This document shows, one piece after another, positions 36,446 to 45,009 of a DNA stretch of 63,522 nt; position 1 is the first letter of the stretch, and each line of letters opens with the position of its first letter. The stretch spans positions 1 to 63,522 of the forward strand of contig JASCPI010000029.1 of assembly GCA_029959555.1 (NCBI GenBank), given 5' to 3'. Source of the DNA: Lysobacteraceae bacterium PS02065. Its GTDB lineage: Bacteria > Pseudomonadota > Gammaproteobacteria > Xanthomonadales > Rhodanobacteraceae. Both the position numbers and the translations under genes were made by a program. The notes below the pieces were generated by a model. It saw nothing but the letters and a program-made list of their open reading frames with translations. It did not search any database and was not told the DNA's origin.

Positions 36446-36841
36446 ATGAAGCGCCTGCTCCCGTTCCTCGTCGTCCTGCCGCTCGCCGCCTGCAGCTGGG
36501 GCATCAAGATGGAATCCGGCGGCAAGGCGATGCGTGTCGCCTGGAACGACGACGTCTCGGCCTGCCGCGACCTCGGCAAGGTCACGGTGTCGGTGCTCAA
36601 CCGCGTCGGCCCGATCGATCGCAGCAAGATCAAAGTCAACGACGAGCTCGAGATCATGGCGCGCAACGAAGCCGCGACCATGCAGGGTGCCGACACGATC
36701 AAGCCGCTCGGCGACGTGCGCGACGGCCAGCAGTCGTGGGGCGTGTACTCGTGCGGCGGCGCGCTGTCGCGCAACGCACCGCCGCGCCAGGCCCCGCGTG
36801 GCAAGGACGGCGTCGAGACGTTCCCGATCCGCGAGAACTGA
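36446..36841 (+). CDS. DUF4156 family lipoprotein
   Basis: 131 residues from the ATG at 36446. It has a lipoprotein signal with lipobox LAAC (Cys16). The mature part contains the DUF4156 pattern: VAWNDDVSACRDLGKVTVSV, then ELEIMARNEAATMQGADTI and WGVYSCGG, with two Cys that may pair. The function is unknown; it is probably attached to the outer or inner membrane. The last codons and stop form the first unit of a 40-bp tandem repeat that continues 190 bp beyond the gene. Confidence 0.85.
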   Translation: MKRLLPFLVVLPLAACSWGIKMESGGKAMRVAWNDDVSACRDLGKVTVSVLNRVGPIDRSKIKVNDELEIMARNEAATMQGADTIKPLGDVRDGQQSWGVYSCGGALSRNAPPRQAPRGKDGVETFPIREN

Positions 36842-37030
36842 GCGTCGTCGCGTCGGGACGTTCCCGATCCGCAGGCATCGAGCTTCGTCGCGTCCGGATG
36901 TTCCCGTCCGCAGGCGATCGTCCGTCGTCGTATTCGGGCGTTCCCGATCCGCAAGCATCGAGCTTCGTCGCGCCGAGACGTTTCCGGACTGCGAGAACCG
37001 GGCGTCGTCGCGTCGGCCGCTTCCGGCGAC
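36817..37030. repeat. 40-bp tandem repeat starting inside the 3' end of the DUF4156 gene
   Basis: Units begin at 36817, 36857, 36897, 36937, 36977 and 37017, an exact 40-bp step. The unit core is GACGTTCCCGATCCGC followed by a variable part and then TCGTCGCGTCGG. The first unit is the last eight codons plus TGA of the lipoprotein gene. Later units are diverged and noncoding. The step is not a multiple of three. The array looks like repeated slippage or duplication of the gene end. Confidence 0.85.
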
Positions 37031-37063
37031 GCGCGGCACCTTCGCGTGCGTCGCCGATCTTCC

Positions 37064-37100
37064 CCCTCTCCCCTCGCGGGAGAGGGCCGGGGAGAGGGGC
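37064..37100. repeat. CCCTCTCCC/GGGAGAGGG palindromic element
   Basis: Perfect 9-bp stem CCCTCTCCC / GGGAGAGGG with loop CTCGC, followed after CC by a second GGGGAGAGGGG arm that can compete for the same left arm. Such polypyrimidine/polypurine palindromes recur between genes in many Xanthomonads. A role as a terminator or mRNA stabiliser is possible. Together with the 40-bp array it fills most of the 388-bp space between the lipoprotein gene and the convergent OmpA-type gene. Confidence 0.6.
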
Positions 37101-37229
37101 GGCGCCGGAACTGCATCCCTCCATGAGTTCCGCCGCCTGCGCCGTGCTCCAGCCTGCAGCGCATCCGCCACGGTTCAAATGACTCTCCGCGAGCTCGTGT
37201 GACATCGGCGCACGAAGGAACCGCCGCAC

Positions 37230-38228
37230 TCAGCGTCTCACGAGCTCCACACGCCGGTTCTTCGCACGCCCTGCCTCGTCGTCGTTCGAGGCCAGCGGCT
37301 CGTTCGCACCCGCGCCGCGCGGCGTCAGTCGCGACGCGTCGATACCGTAGTCGCGCACGAGCAGCGTGTTGACGCTCGTTGCGCGGCGGCGCGACAGGTC
37401 GAGGTTGTAGTCGGCACCGCCTTTCGCGTCGGTGTGGCCGACCACGGTCAGCTTCAGTGACGGATCCTCGCGCAGCAGCTTCGCGATCTCGTCGAGCGTC
37501 GGGCGCGAGTCCTCCCTGACGACGTCCTTGTCGAAATCGAAGTGGATGCCGTACAGGCTGATGCGACCCGTGTCGGCGATGCTCTGGCGCATCGTGTCGG
37601 CGCCGACGAAGCCGATCTTGTCGCCTTCCATCGCCTCGGTCTCGATCACGCGGATGAAGGCGTGGTTGCCGCGGTTGTGCTCGGCGAGGGAGATGCTGAC
37701 CCACGCGGTGCCTTCCGGACGCGCGAGCTTGGCGAGCAGGTAGCGCGCGTTGGTGCCGAAGTAGTTGCGGATGAAGTCGCCGTCCAGGCGCGGCAGCTCG
37801 GGATTCGCATCGAGCGCGAGCGCGAAGTCGTACGGCGCCGTGTTGATCGAACGGCCCTCGCGCGCCTCGTAGCACGACCCGTTTCCGGTGTTGCACGAGA
37901 ACACGTCGGTGAAACCCTTGGCCTTGAGGCTCGCCTGGAAGTTGCGCAGCACCTCGAGCGAGGAGCGTCCTGCCGGCAGGCGGTAGTAGAGCAGCGTGAT
38001 GCGGCCTTCGAGGCGCATCCAGCCCGGCGCGCCGACGCCGCGCGCACCGGTTCCCGCGATCGGCCCGTTCATGACCTCGACTTCGTCGAACGCGGTGTCG
38101 GTGCGTCCGACGAGATCGGAGCCCTCGTAGCGGCCTACGAGGGGATGGTCGCCTGCCGGTGCGGCGATTGCGGTGAACGCCGCGCAGGCGAGTGCGGCGG
38201 CGGTGAGGATCCGGAACATCGATGGCAT
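37230..38228 (-). CDS. OmpA-family protein with N-terminal DUF4892 domain
   Basis: 332 residues from the ATG at 38228; an ATG at 38219 is also possible. Signal peptide (ending FTAIAAP). Residues about 27-205 match DUF4892 (DHPLVGRYEGSDLVGRTDTA, TLLYYRLPAGRSSLEVLRNF, CNTGNGSCYE). Residues about 215-332 are an OmpA C-terminal domain with IHFDFDKDVV, VVGHTDAKGGADYNLDLS, RAKNRRVEL, which binds peptidoglycan. Location: periplasm, attached to the cell wall and possibly the outer membrane. The role is unknown; relatives are sometimes near stress-response genes. Confidence 0.92.
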   Translation of the reverse strand: MPSMFRILTAAALACAAFTAIAAPAGDHPLVGRYEGSDLVGRTDTAFDEVEVMNGPIAGTGARGVGAPGWMRLEGRITLLYYRLPAGRSSLEVLRNFQASLKAKGFTDVFSCNTGNGSCYEAREGRSINTAPYDFALALDANPELPRLDGDFIRNYFGTNARYLLAKLARPEGTAWVSISLAEHNRGNHAFIRVIETEAMEGDKIGFVGADTMRQSIADTGRISLYGIHFDFDKDVVREDSRPTLDEIAKLLREDPSLKLTVVGHTDAKGGADYNLDLSRRRATSVNTLLVRDYGIDASRLTPRGAGANEPLASNDDEAGRAKNRRVELVRR

Positions 38229-38561
38229 GGCACACCTCGCGGGCCCTGCGGGCCGATGACGCGGCGTCGGGACGCCGCGCGATGGCGCGGCCGGCGGCGG
38301 AGTGCCGGGCATCGGCGGGCCATGCCCGGGGATACGCGATGGGAAGGCCACATCGGACATGACCACGTCTGCTCCGCATGCGCGGTGATCCCGAGAGGCT
38401 TCACGATGTGCGAGGTCTTGTGCGCAGGATGTGTCCAAGTCGAAGCGTCGGCCTGCTTCCCCGGGACCGGCTCACGGCCGACATCGATCCCATCCGATCC
38501 GCGGACCTCGGTCGTCGCGTGCGTCGGTGAAGCACAGTGATGCGGCTCACGCCGTACCCCC
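38229..38561. other. Intergenic stretch, no gene recognised
   Basis: 333 bp between the OmpA-type gene start and the end of the kinase gene, both on the minus strand. It must contain the OmpA gene promoter. I see no RNA gene, clear operator or repeat. A plus-strand reading frame crosses it but has no start signal or sensible protein composition. Confidence 0.35.
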
Positions 38562-41078
38562 TCACGGCACCGGCGGACGCTCTCCGAGCCGGTCGATCAG
38601 CGGCGCAAGGGATGCGAGGTAGGCGTCGCCGATCTTGCCGAGCGTGCCGATGATCGCCTTGGCGCGCGCCACATCGGCGCGTGCGTCGTCACGGCGCCCC
38701 TGCGCGAGGCGCAGGTTCGCACGGGCGCGATAGCCCAGCGCCGTGAAACCGTTCGCGTCGCCGAAGTGTGCGTGGCCGATGCGCACGGCGTCCTCGGCGA
38801 GCGGTTCGGCCTCGGTGACGCGGCCCGTCGCCGCGTACGCCTCGGCGAGATTGATGCGCGCCAGCACCGCGGCGCGGCTCGACTCGCCACCGAACTCCAG
38901 CGCCATCGGATAGGCTTCCTCGAGGATCGTCGTGGCCTCCTTGAAGGCTTTCGCCAGCGGCACAGGGCCTTCTTCGCGTGCCACGTGCACGAGTGTGAGC
39001 GCCAGGTTGTTCTGCGCCACGGCGAGTTCGGGCGAGCGCCCGTAGAGTTCGCGCCGCAAGGCGACGACACGACGGAAATCCTCGACCGCACGCGCGTACT
39101 GCTTGAGTGCCATGAGCGACACGGCGCGGTTGTTGAGTACGGCCAGGCCGGCTACCTGCTTGTCGGCGCCGACGCTTCTGAACACGGCCATCGCCTCGTC
39201 GGCTGCGCGGACCGAGTCCTCGAAGCGAGCCGCGTCGGCGAGCGCGAGCGTCAGCGCGTTGAGTGCGGCGCCGACTTCGCGATCGGCATCGCCGAAGCGC
39301 CTGCGTTCGGCGATGGTCCTTTCGAGCGTCGCGATCGCCTTGTCGACATGGCCCTCCGCGCGCTCGAGCTGGGCCTGCGTCGTGCGACTCTCGTTGAGGA
39401 TGCGCTCGTAGCGCGCGGGCTGCTTCATCCACCAGGCCTGAGCGGCATCGAGCAGTTCACGTGCGCGCCGGGCGTTGCCGCGCGAGTACTCGAGCTGGGC
39501 GAGGTTGTAGCGCGCGCGGGCGAGTGCGTCCGGATTGCGCTCGATGCCGGGCCACGCGAGCACGCGTTCGAGCAGCGGTGCGCCGCCGTCGAGGTCGCCG
39601 AGTTCCATGAAGAGGTCGGCGAGGCTCAGGGCGATTTCCTGTCCGGTCTCGGGTTGATCGGCGAACTGCGTGAAGATGCGCTCGGCACCGCGCTTGAGAA
39701 CCTCGCGCGCACTCAGGCTTGCGCCGCCGTGCTCGCCGGCGTCGCGGAACATCAGCAGCACGTACTCGCGCACGGCGTTGACGCGTGCGGTCTCGGCCAC
39801 GGCGGCCTCGCGCTGCAGGCGCTCCAGGTGCGCACTGCGCAGCGCGATCACGCTCGTCGCGACGAGGCCGATGGCGAGCGCGCCGGCGACGACCACCGCG
39901 ACGCGGTTGCGCCGCACGAACTTGCCGAGCCGGTAGCCGAAATGATCACCCGTCGCCTGCACGGGCTTGCCGTCGAGCCAGCGCGAGAGGTCCGCCGCGA
40001 AGGCTTCGACGGTCGCGTAGCGTCGCTCGGGTTCCTTGGCCAGCGCCTTGCCGAGGATGTGTGCGAGGTCGCCGCGTACGAGCGCACGGAAGGCATGGGC
40101 GCCCGCGTCGCGCGAGGCGAGTCGCGCCGCGGTCGCGGTGTCGTCGCCGCCACGCGCGATCGCGGTCGCGAGCGCCTCGGGTGGTACGTCGCGCACGACG
40201 CGCTCCGCGTCGGCCATGTTGCGGCGGTCGATCACGTAGGGACCGACGCCGGTGACCAGTTCGTAGGCGATCACGCCGAGTGCGTAGATGTCGGCCGCGA
40301 CGCCGGCTGCCGCGCCGGCGAACTGCTCGGGTGCGGCGTACTCGGGCGTCAGCGCGTAGCCGGAGCCGGCCATCGTCATCGTCGCATGCGCGTCGCCGTC
40401 GTCGCCGCCGACGATGCGCGCGATGCCGAAATCGAGCAGGCGCACGGCGCCGCGCGCGTCGACGAGCACGTTGCCGGGCTTGAGGTCGCGGTGCACGACG
40501 AGCTGCGAGTGCGCGTACTGCACGGCGGTGCAGACGTCGAGGATCAGACGCACGCGCGCCTTCACGCCGAGGCGGCGCGCGTCGCACCAGCGCAGGATCG
40601 ATTCGCCATCGACGAACTCGAGCGCGAACCACGGACGACCGTCCGGCGCGACGCCTCCGTCGATGAAGCGGGCGAGGTTGGGGTGCGACAGCCGCGCGAG
40701 GATGCGCCGCTCGCGCAGGAAGCGCGCCTGAACGTCGTCGACGTCGAAGCCGCGCCGGATCAGCTTGATCGCGACGGTCTGCGCGACGTCGTCGGCGTCG
40801 CGCTCGGCGCGGTAGACCACGCCCATGCCGCCGCGGCCGATGCGCTCGACGACGCGGTAAGGCCCGAGTCGCGTGCCTGGCAGCGTATCGACATCGATCG
40901 GCGGTCCACCCGCGGCCGCGTCGTCGAATGCTTCGGACTGCGCGAGCAAGGCATGCACGCGTGCAGCGAGTGCCTCGTCGCCGCCGCAGCGCGCGGCGAC
41001 GAACGCGGCGCGGGCGTCGGCGTCGAGATCGAGCGCCTCGCGGAACAGCCGCAGCGCATCGCCTTCGTGCGGGGTCAT
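38562..41078 (-). CDS. Transmembrane Ser/Thr protein kinase with C-terminal TPR region
   Basis: 838 residues from the ATG at 41078. Hanks-type kinase domain at about 72-345: G-loop GRGGMGVVYR (81-90), Lys105, catalytic HRDLKPGN (196-203), DFG at 216-218, APEQF at 249-253. It is therefore predicted to be active. A single transmembrane segment lies at about 393-413 (VAVVVAGALAIGLVATSVIAL), followed by about 420 residues of TPR-like helices outside the membrane or in the periplasm. An acidic helix precedes the kinase. The gene follows an ECF sigma factor gene by 28 bp, an arrangement in which the kinase probably controls the sigma factor. Confidence 0.92.
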   Translation of the reverse strand: MTPHEGDALRLFREALDLDADARAAFVAARCGGDEALAARVHALLAQSEAFDDAAAGGPPIDVDTLPGTRLGPYRVVERIGRGGMGVVYRAERDADDVAQTVAIKLIRRGFDVDDVQARFLRERRILARLSHPNLARFIDGGVAPDGRPWFALEFVDGESILRWCDARRLGVKARVRLILDVCTAVQYAHSQLVVHRDLKPGNVLVDARGAVRLLDFGIARIVGGDDGDAHATMTMAGSGYALTPEYAAPEQFAGAAAGVAADIYALGVIAYELVTGVGPYVIDRRNMADAERVVRDVPPEALATAIARGGDDTATAARLASRDAGAHAFRALVRGDLAHILGKALAKEPERRYATVEAFAADLSRWLDGKPVQATGDHFGYRLGKFVRRNRVAVVVAGALAIGLVATSVIALRSAHLERLQREAAVAETARVNAVREYVLLMFRDAGEHGGASLSAREVLKRGAERIFTQFADQPETGQEIALSLADLFMELGDLDGGAPLLERVLAWPGIERNPDALARARYNLAQLEYSRGNARRARELLDAAQAWWMKQPARYERILNESRTTQAQLERAEGHVDKAIATLERTIAERRRFGDADREVGAALNALTLALADAARFEDSVRAADEAMAVFRSVGADKQVAGLAVLNNRAVSLMALKQYARAVEDFRRVVALRRELYGRSPELAVAQNNLALTLVHVAREEGPVPLAKAFKEATTILEEAYPMALEFGGESSRAAVLARINLAEAYAATGRVTEAEPLAEDAVRIGHAHFGDANGFTALGYRARANLRLAQGRRDDARADVARAKAIIGTLGKIGDAYLASLAPLIDRLGERPPVP

Positions 41079-41106
41079 CGCCGAGGTGTTCCGCGGCGAC
41101 GGGCGC

Positions 41107-41670
41107 TCACGCGTCGAGCCGGCTCTTGAGCCAGGTGCGCGCACCGACCCAGTCGCGGTGCGCAGTGCGCTCGGTGACGCCGAGGATCGCCGCCGTCTCG
41201 GCCACGCCGAGGCCGACGAAGTAGCGCAGCTCGACGACGCGCGCCATGCGTTCGTCGAAGGCTTCGAGTTCGTTGAGCGCATCGTCGAGTGCGGCGAGGT
41301 CGGTGCCGTCGGGAATCGGCAGCTCGAGCGCGGCGGTGAAATCGTCGCGCAGCCAGCCGCCGCCGCGCTTCTCGGCCATCGCCGCGCGCGCGCGGCTCAC
41401 GAGGGTCTGGCGCATCATGCGTGCCGCCGCATTGAGCAGGTGCGCGGTGTTGGCGAAATCCGCCGCGGGGCGATCGAGCAGGCGCAGCAGCACGTCGTGC
41501 ACGAGCGCGGTCGTCTGCAGCGTGGCGTGGCCGTCGTAGGCGCGCAGGTGCGCCGCGGCGATGCGGCGCAGGTCGGCGTAGACCAGCGGCAGCAGCGCAT
41601 CGAGTGCGCCACGATCGCCGCCTCGCCATTGCGCGAGCAGTCGGGTGACGCGGTCGTCGGTCGGTTCCAT
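41107..41670 (-). CDS. ECF-type RNA polymerase sigma factor, kinase-associated
   Basis: 187 residues. Sigma region 2 (LLPLVYADLRRIAAAHLRAY, LQTTALVHDVLLRLLD) and region 4 (RVVELRYFVGLGVAETAAIL, then VTERTAHRDWVGARTWLKSRL as helix-turn-helix) are clear. The sequence belongs to the PF07638-type group of ECF factors that are usually next to a Ser/Thr kinase with TPRs rather than an anti-sigma factor. No anti-sigma gene is visible. Thr residues in the region 2 block (LQTTALV) are candidates for phosphorylation. It is the first gene of a two-gene operon with the kinase. Confidence 0.92.
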   Translation of the reverse strand: MEPTDDRVTRLLAQWRGGDRGALDALLPLVYADLRRIAAAHLRAYDGHATLQTTALVHDVLLRLLDRPAADFANTAHLLNAAARMMRQTLVSRARAAMAEKRGGGWLRDDFTAALELPIPDGTDLAALDDALNELEAFDERMARVVELRYFVGLGVAETAAILGVTERTAHRDWVGARTWLKSRLDA

Positions 41671-41899
41671 CGAGCCCGGACGGTACCGCCAACGCGGCCG
41701 CGCTGCCAGCGTGCACGCGGCGCAAAGGGGGCCGTGCGAGGTGGGGCTGGTGTCTCTCGTCGTTCATGTGGGTGCCGGCACGACGGCAAGCGCACGGCGC
41801 CGCCTCGACGTGGATACGCGGAATGCCCCGATGGTCGGACAGCCGGTGCGATGGCGCGATTTGCTAGAGTGCGCGACTCGTGGTGTGGAGATCGGCGGC

Positions 41900-42814
41900 A
41901 TGTGGCGAGGGCTCGGACGAGCGGCAGGGCAGGCGTCCGCGGGGCGCGGTTCCGAGCGCGCGGCGATGGCCGTGTGCGCGCTGCTGGTGCTGCTCGCGAT
42001 CTGGCTGCTCGCGCGCGTGTTCTGGCTGCTCGTGCCGCGTGACGACGGCAGCGCCGATGCACCGTTGCGCAGCGCCGTCTCGGCGCCGTCGCAGAGCGTC
42101 GCGCTGTCGCGCTGGCACCTGTTCGGTGCCGCGCCGGCGCGCCTCGTCTCGAACGCGAACGCCCCGGCCACGTCGCTGGCGTGGAGCCTGCGCGGCACGC
42201 TCGCCGACGGCGACCCGAAGACCGGCATGGCGGTGATCGCCGACGACAAGGGCGTCGAGCGTGCCTGGCGTGCCGGCGACGAGATCACCACCGGCGTGCG
42301 CCTCGAGGAAGTCCACGCCGATCGCGTCGTGCTGCTGCACGAAGGCGTCCAGGAAGTGCTCGCGCTGCGTCGCGACGAGCCGCCGCCCGACCGCGTCACG
42401 CCGATCCCGCCCGCACAGCGCGGCGGACCGCGCAACACCGCACCGGCCGCCTCGACCACGCCGCCCGTGCAGGGCTTCGCGCCGCCGAACATGGCGCACG
42501 GCTCGCTCAACTGGGAGCAGACGATGGCCCAGGTGCGTGGCGACGCCGCCGACATCGCCAAGCGCGTGCAGGTCACGCCGGTCATGGCCGACGGACGCCT
42601 CGCCGGCGTGCGCCTGTCCGCGACCGGCGATGCCGCGATGCTCGCGCAGTTCGGCCTGCGCCCGAGCGACATCGTCACCGCGGTCAACGGCTTGCCGGTC
42701 GATTCGGTGTCGCGAGGCCAGCAGATCCTCGAGAGCCTCGGCAACGCCGACAGCGTGCGCGTCACGGTCACGCGCGACGGCCTGCCCACCGAGCTCACGG
42801 TCAAGCTGCGCTGA
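41900..42814 (+). CDS. gspC: Type II secretion system protein GspC (inner-membrane component)
   Basis: 304 residues from the ATG at 41900. One transmembrane helix (about 23-45 MAVCALLVLLAIWLLARVFW), the HR domain (WHLFGAAP, TSLAWSLRGTLADGDPKTGMAVIADDKG written as parts of one strand series), a Pro-rich linker and a C-terminal PDZ-like domain (AMLAQFGLRPSDIVTAVNG, SVRVTVTRDGLPTELTVKL). GspC links the inner-membrane platform to the secretin GspD. First gene of gspC-gspD-gspE. Confidence 0.92.
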   Translation: MWRGLGRAAGQASAGRGSERAAMAVCALLVLLAIWLLARVFWLLVPRDDGSADAPLRSAVSAPSQSVALSRWHLFGAAPARLVSNANAPATSLAWSLRGTLADGDPKTGMAVIADDKGVERAWRAGDEITTGVRLEEVHADRVVLLHEGVQEVLALRRDEPPPDRVTPIPPAQRGGPRNTAPAASTTPPVQGFAPPNMAHGSLNWEQTMAQVRGDAADIAKRVQVTPVMADGRLAGVRLSATGDAAMLAQFGLRPSDIVTAVNGLPVDSVSRGQQILESLGNADSVRVTVTRDGLPTELTVKLR

Positions 42815-42935
42815 GCGCGTCGCGCTGCGGCGGCGCGCAACTTTTCCACGACGTGCTTTGCTACCCTTGCGCGGTTCCGTGCCGGGGCTCGCCGACGCTG
42901 CCCGGGTTGCCGCCTTCCAATCCCGGGCCTTGCCG

Positions 42936-44987
42936 ATGCTGCGTGCCGTCCTCTGTTCCGCCGTCGCCCTCGCCCTTGCGGCTCCCGTCGCGTTCGCGCA
43001 GCCGGCACCGCCGCCGCCGACCACCGCGTCGGCCGACGGCCGCCACACGCTCAACCTCAAGGATGCCGACATCCAGGCGCTGATCGCCACGGTGTCGGAG
43101 ATCACCGGCAAGAACTTCATCCTCGGCCCGAACGTGACCGGCAAGGTCACGGTGATCTCGGCCAAGCCGATGCAGCCCGACGAGATCTACGACGTGTTCC
43201 TTTCGGTGCTGCGCGTGCACGGCTACGCGGCGATCCCGCAGGGCAGCATGATCAAGATCGTGCCCGAGGCGATGGCCCAGCAGGACGGTTCGGCCGCCCT
43301 CAACGGCAGCCCGTCGGCGCACACGCCCGACGAGCTCATCACCCAGGTCGTGCCGGCGCGCCACGTATCGGCGAACGAGCTGATCCAGATCCTGCGTCCG
43401 CTGATGCCGCAGGGGGCGCAGCTCGTCGCGCACCCGTCGTCGAACTCGCTCGTGATCTCCGACCGCGCCGGCAACGTGCAGCGCCTCGTCGCGATCATCC
43501 AGCGCATCGACACCGCCGCCGATGCCGAGGTCGAGGTGATCCCGCTCTCGCACGCGAGCGCGTCGGAGCTCGCGCGCACGCTCGGCGTGCTCGCCGACGA
43601 CAAGTCCGCACAGGCCAACGGCCAGGCACCACGCGTGTTCGCCGACGCGCGCACCAATTCGCTGATCCTGTCCGGTGCGAAGAACGCACGCCTCAAGATC
43701 CGCGCACTCGTCGCCCACCTCGACACGCCGCTCGAGAGCGGCGGCGACACCCAGGTGATCTACCTCAGCTACGCGACCGCGAAGGACCTCGTGCCGATCC
43801 TGCAGGGCATCGCCGCGACGCTGACCGGCATGGCGCCGCCGACCGCGGTCAAGGCCGGCGAGACCGCCGGTGCCGGTGGTGCTTCGGCGGCGACGATCCA
43901 GGCCCACGACCAGACCAATGCGCTCGTGATCAGTGCGCCGCCTGCGGTGTTCCGCTCGCTGGCCTCGATCGTGCGCCAGCTCGACGTGCGCCGCCACCAG
44001 GTACTCATCGAGGCGATCATCGCCGAGGTCGCCGACACCACCGCGAGCGAACTCGGCGTGCAGTGGTTCACCGCGCCGCAGCGTGCCGACGGCACGCTCG
44101 GACAGGGCGTGATCGGCGGCACCAACTTCCCGGGTCCGAACGGCAACTCGAGCCTGATCGGCCTCGCCGGCGATGCGACCGGCCTCGCCGGCCTCGGCGG
44201 CCTGTCGCTCGGCTACGTCGACGGCACGGTCAAGATCCCGGGTACCGACACCGAGATCCTCAACCTCGGTGCGCTCGTGCGCGCGATGCGCGGCGACGGC
44301 AAGACCAACATCCTGTCGACGCCGTCGATCCTCACCCTCGACAACGAGGAGGCCGAGATCAAGGTCGCGCAGGAGGTACCGTTCCTGACCGGCTCGTACA
44401 CGAACACGGCGAGCACGGGACAGAACGGTGCGGTGACCAACCCGTTCCAGACCATCGAACGCAAGGACGTCGGCCTCGTGCTCAAGGTCACGCCGCAGAT
44501 CAACCAGGGCGACTCGGTGCGCCTGCAGATCCACCAGGAAGTCTCCTCGCTCGCGCCGCAGGTCAGCGGCGCGGTCGACCTGATCACGAACAAGCGCGAG
44601 CTCTCGACCAGCGTGCTCATCGCCGACCGCTCGCTGCTCGTGCTCGGCGGCCTCATCGATTCGAACGTGTCCGACACGAATTCGAAGGTGCCTGGCCTCG
44701 GCAGCATCCCCGTAATCGGCAACCTGTTCCGCTACCGCTCGAACAAGAACGAGAAGCGCGACCTCATGGTGTTCCTGCGCCCGCAGATCCTGCGCGACGC
44801 GGCGACCGAAGCGGCGGTGTCGAGCGAGAAGTACAACTACATGCGCACCGAGCAGTTGCGCATGCGCGAGAACCCCGCGGCGCTGACGCCGCGTTCCGAG
44901 CGTCCGATGCTGCCCGAGGTGCACGATTTCCTGCGCAGCCCGCCGCTCAACACGCCGGCGACGCGCACCGAACGCCGCGCCGACTGA
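42936..44987 (+). CDS. gspD: Type II secretion system secretin GspD
   Basis: 683 residues from the ATG at 42936. The signal peptide ends AFAQP. The N0-N3 domains follow in order ([71 protein letters not shown]). The secretin core comes after about residue 340 ([20 protein letters not shown], then [18 protein letters not shown] and [11 protein letters not shown]), with [11 protein letters not shown] near the end. It forms the outer-membrane channel through which folded proteins leave the cell. The lysyl endopeptidase is a likely substrate of this pathway. There is a 121-bp gap to gspC and 22 bp to gspE. Confidence 0.96.
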   Translation: MLRAVLCSAVALALAAPVAFAQPAPPPPTTASADGRHTLNLKDADIQALIATVSEITGKNFILGPNVTGKVTVISAKPMQPDEIYDVFLSVLRVHGYAAIPQGSMIKIVPEAMAQQDGSAALNGSPSAHTPDELITQVVPARHVSANELIQILRPLMPQGAQLVAHPSSNSLVISDRAGNVQRLVAIIQRIDTAADAEVEVIPLSHASASELARTLGVLADDKSAQANGQAPRVFADARTNSLILSGAKNARLKIRALVAHLDTPLESGGDTQVIYLSYATAKDLVPILQGIAATLTGMAPPTAVKAGETAGAGGASAATIQAHDQTNALVISAPPAVFRSLASIVRQLDVRRHQVLIEAIIAEVADTTASELGVQWFTAPQRADGTLGQGVIGGTNFPGPNGNSSLIGLAGDATGLAGLGGLSLGYVDGTVKIPGTDTEILNLGALVRAMRGDGKTNILSTPSILTLDNEEAEIKVAQEVPFLTGSYTNTASTGQNGAVTNPFQTIERKDVGLVLKVTPQINQGDSVRLQIHQEVSSLAPQVSGAVDLITNKRELSTSVLIADRSLLVLGGLIDSNVSDTNSKVPGLGSIPVIGNLFRYRSNKNEKRDLMVFLRPQILRDAATEAAVSSEKYNYMRTEQLRMRENPAALTPRSERPMLPEVHDFLRSPPLNTPATRTERRAD

Positions 44988-45009
44988 GCACGTCGAGGCA
45001 CACGAGCGC

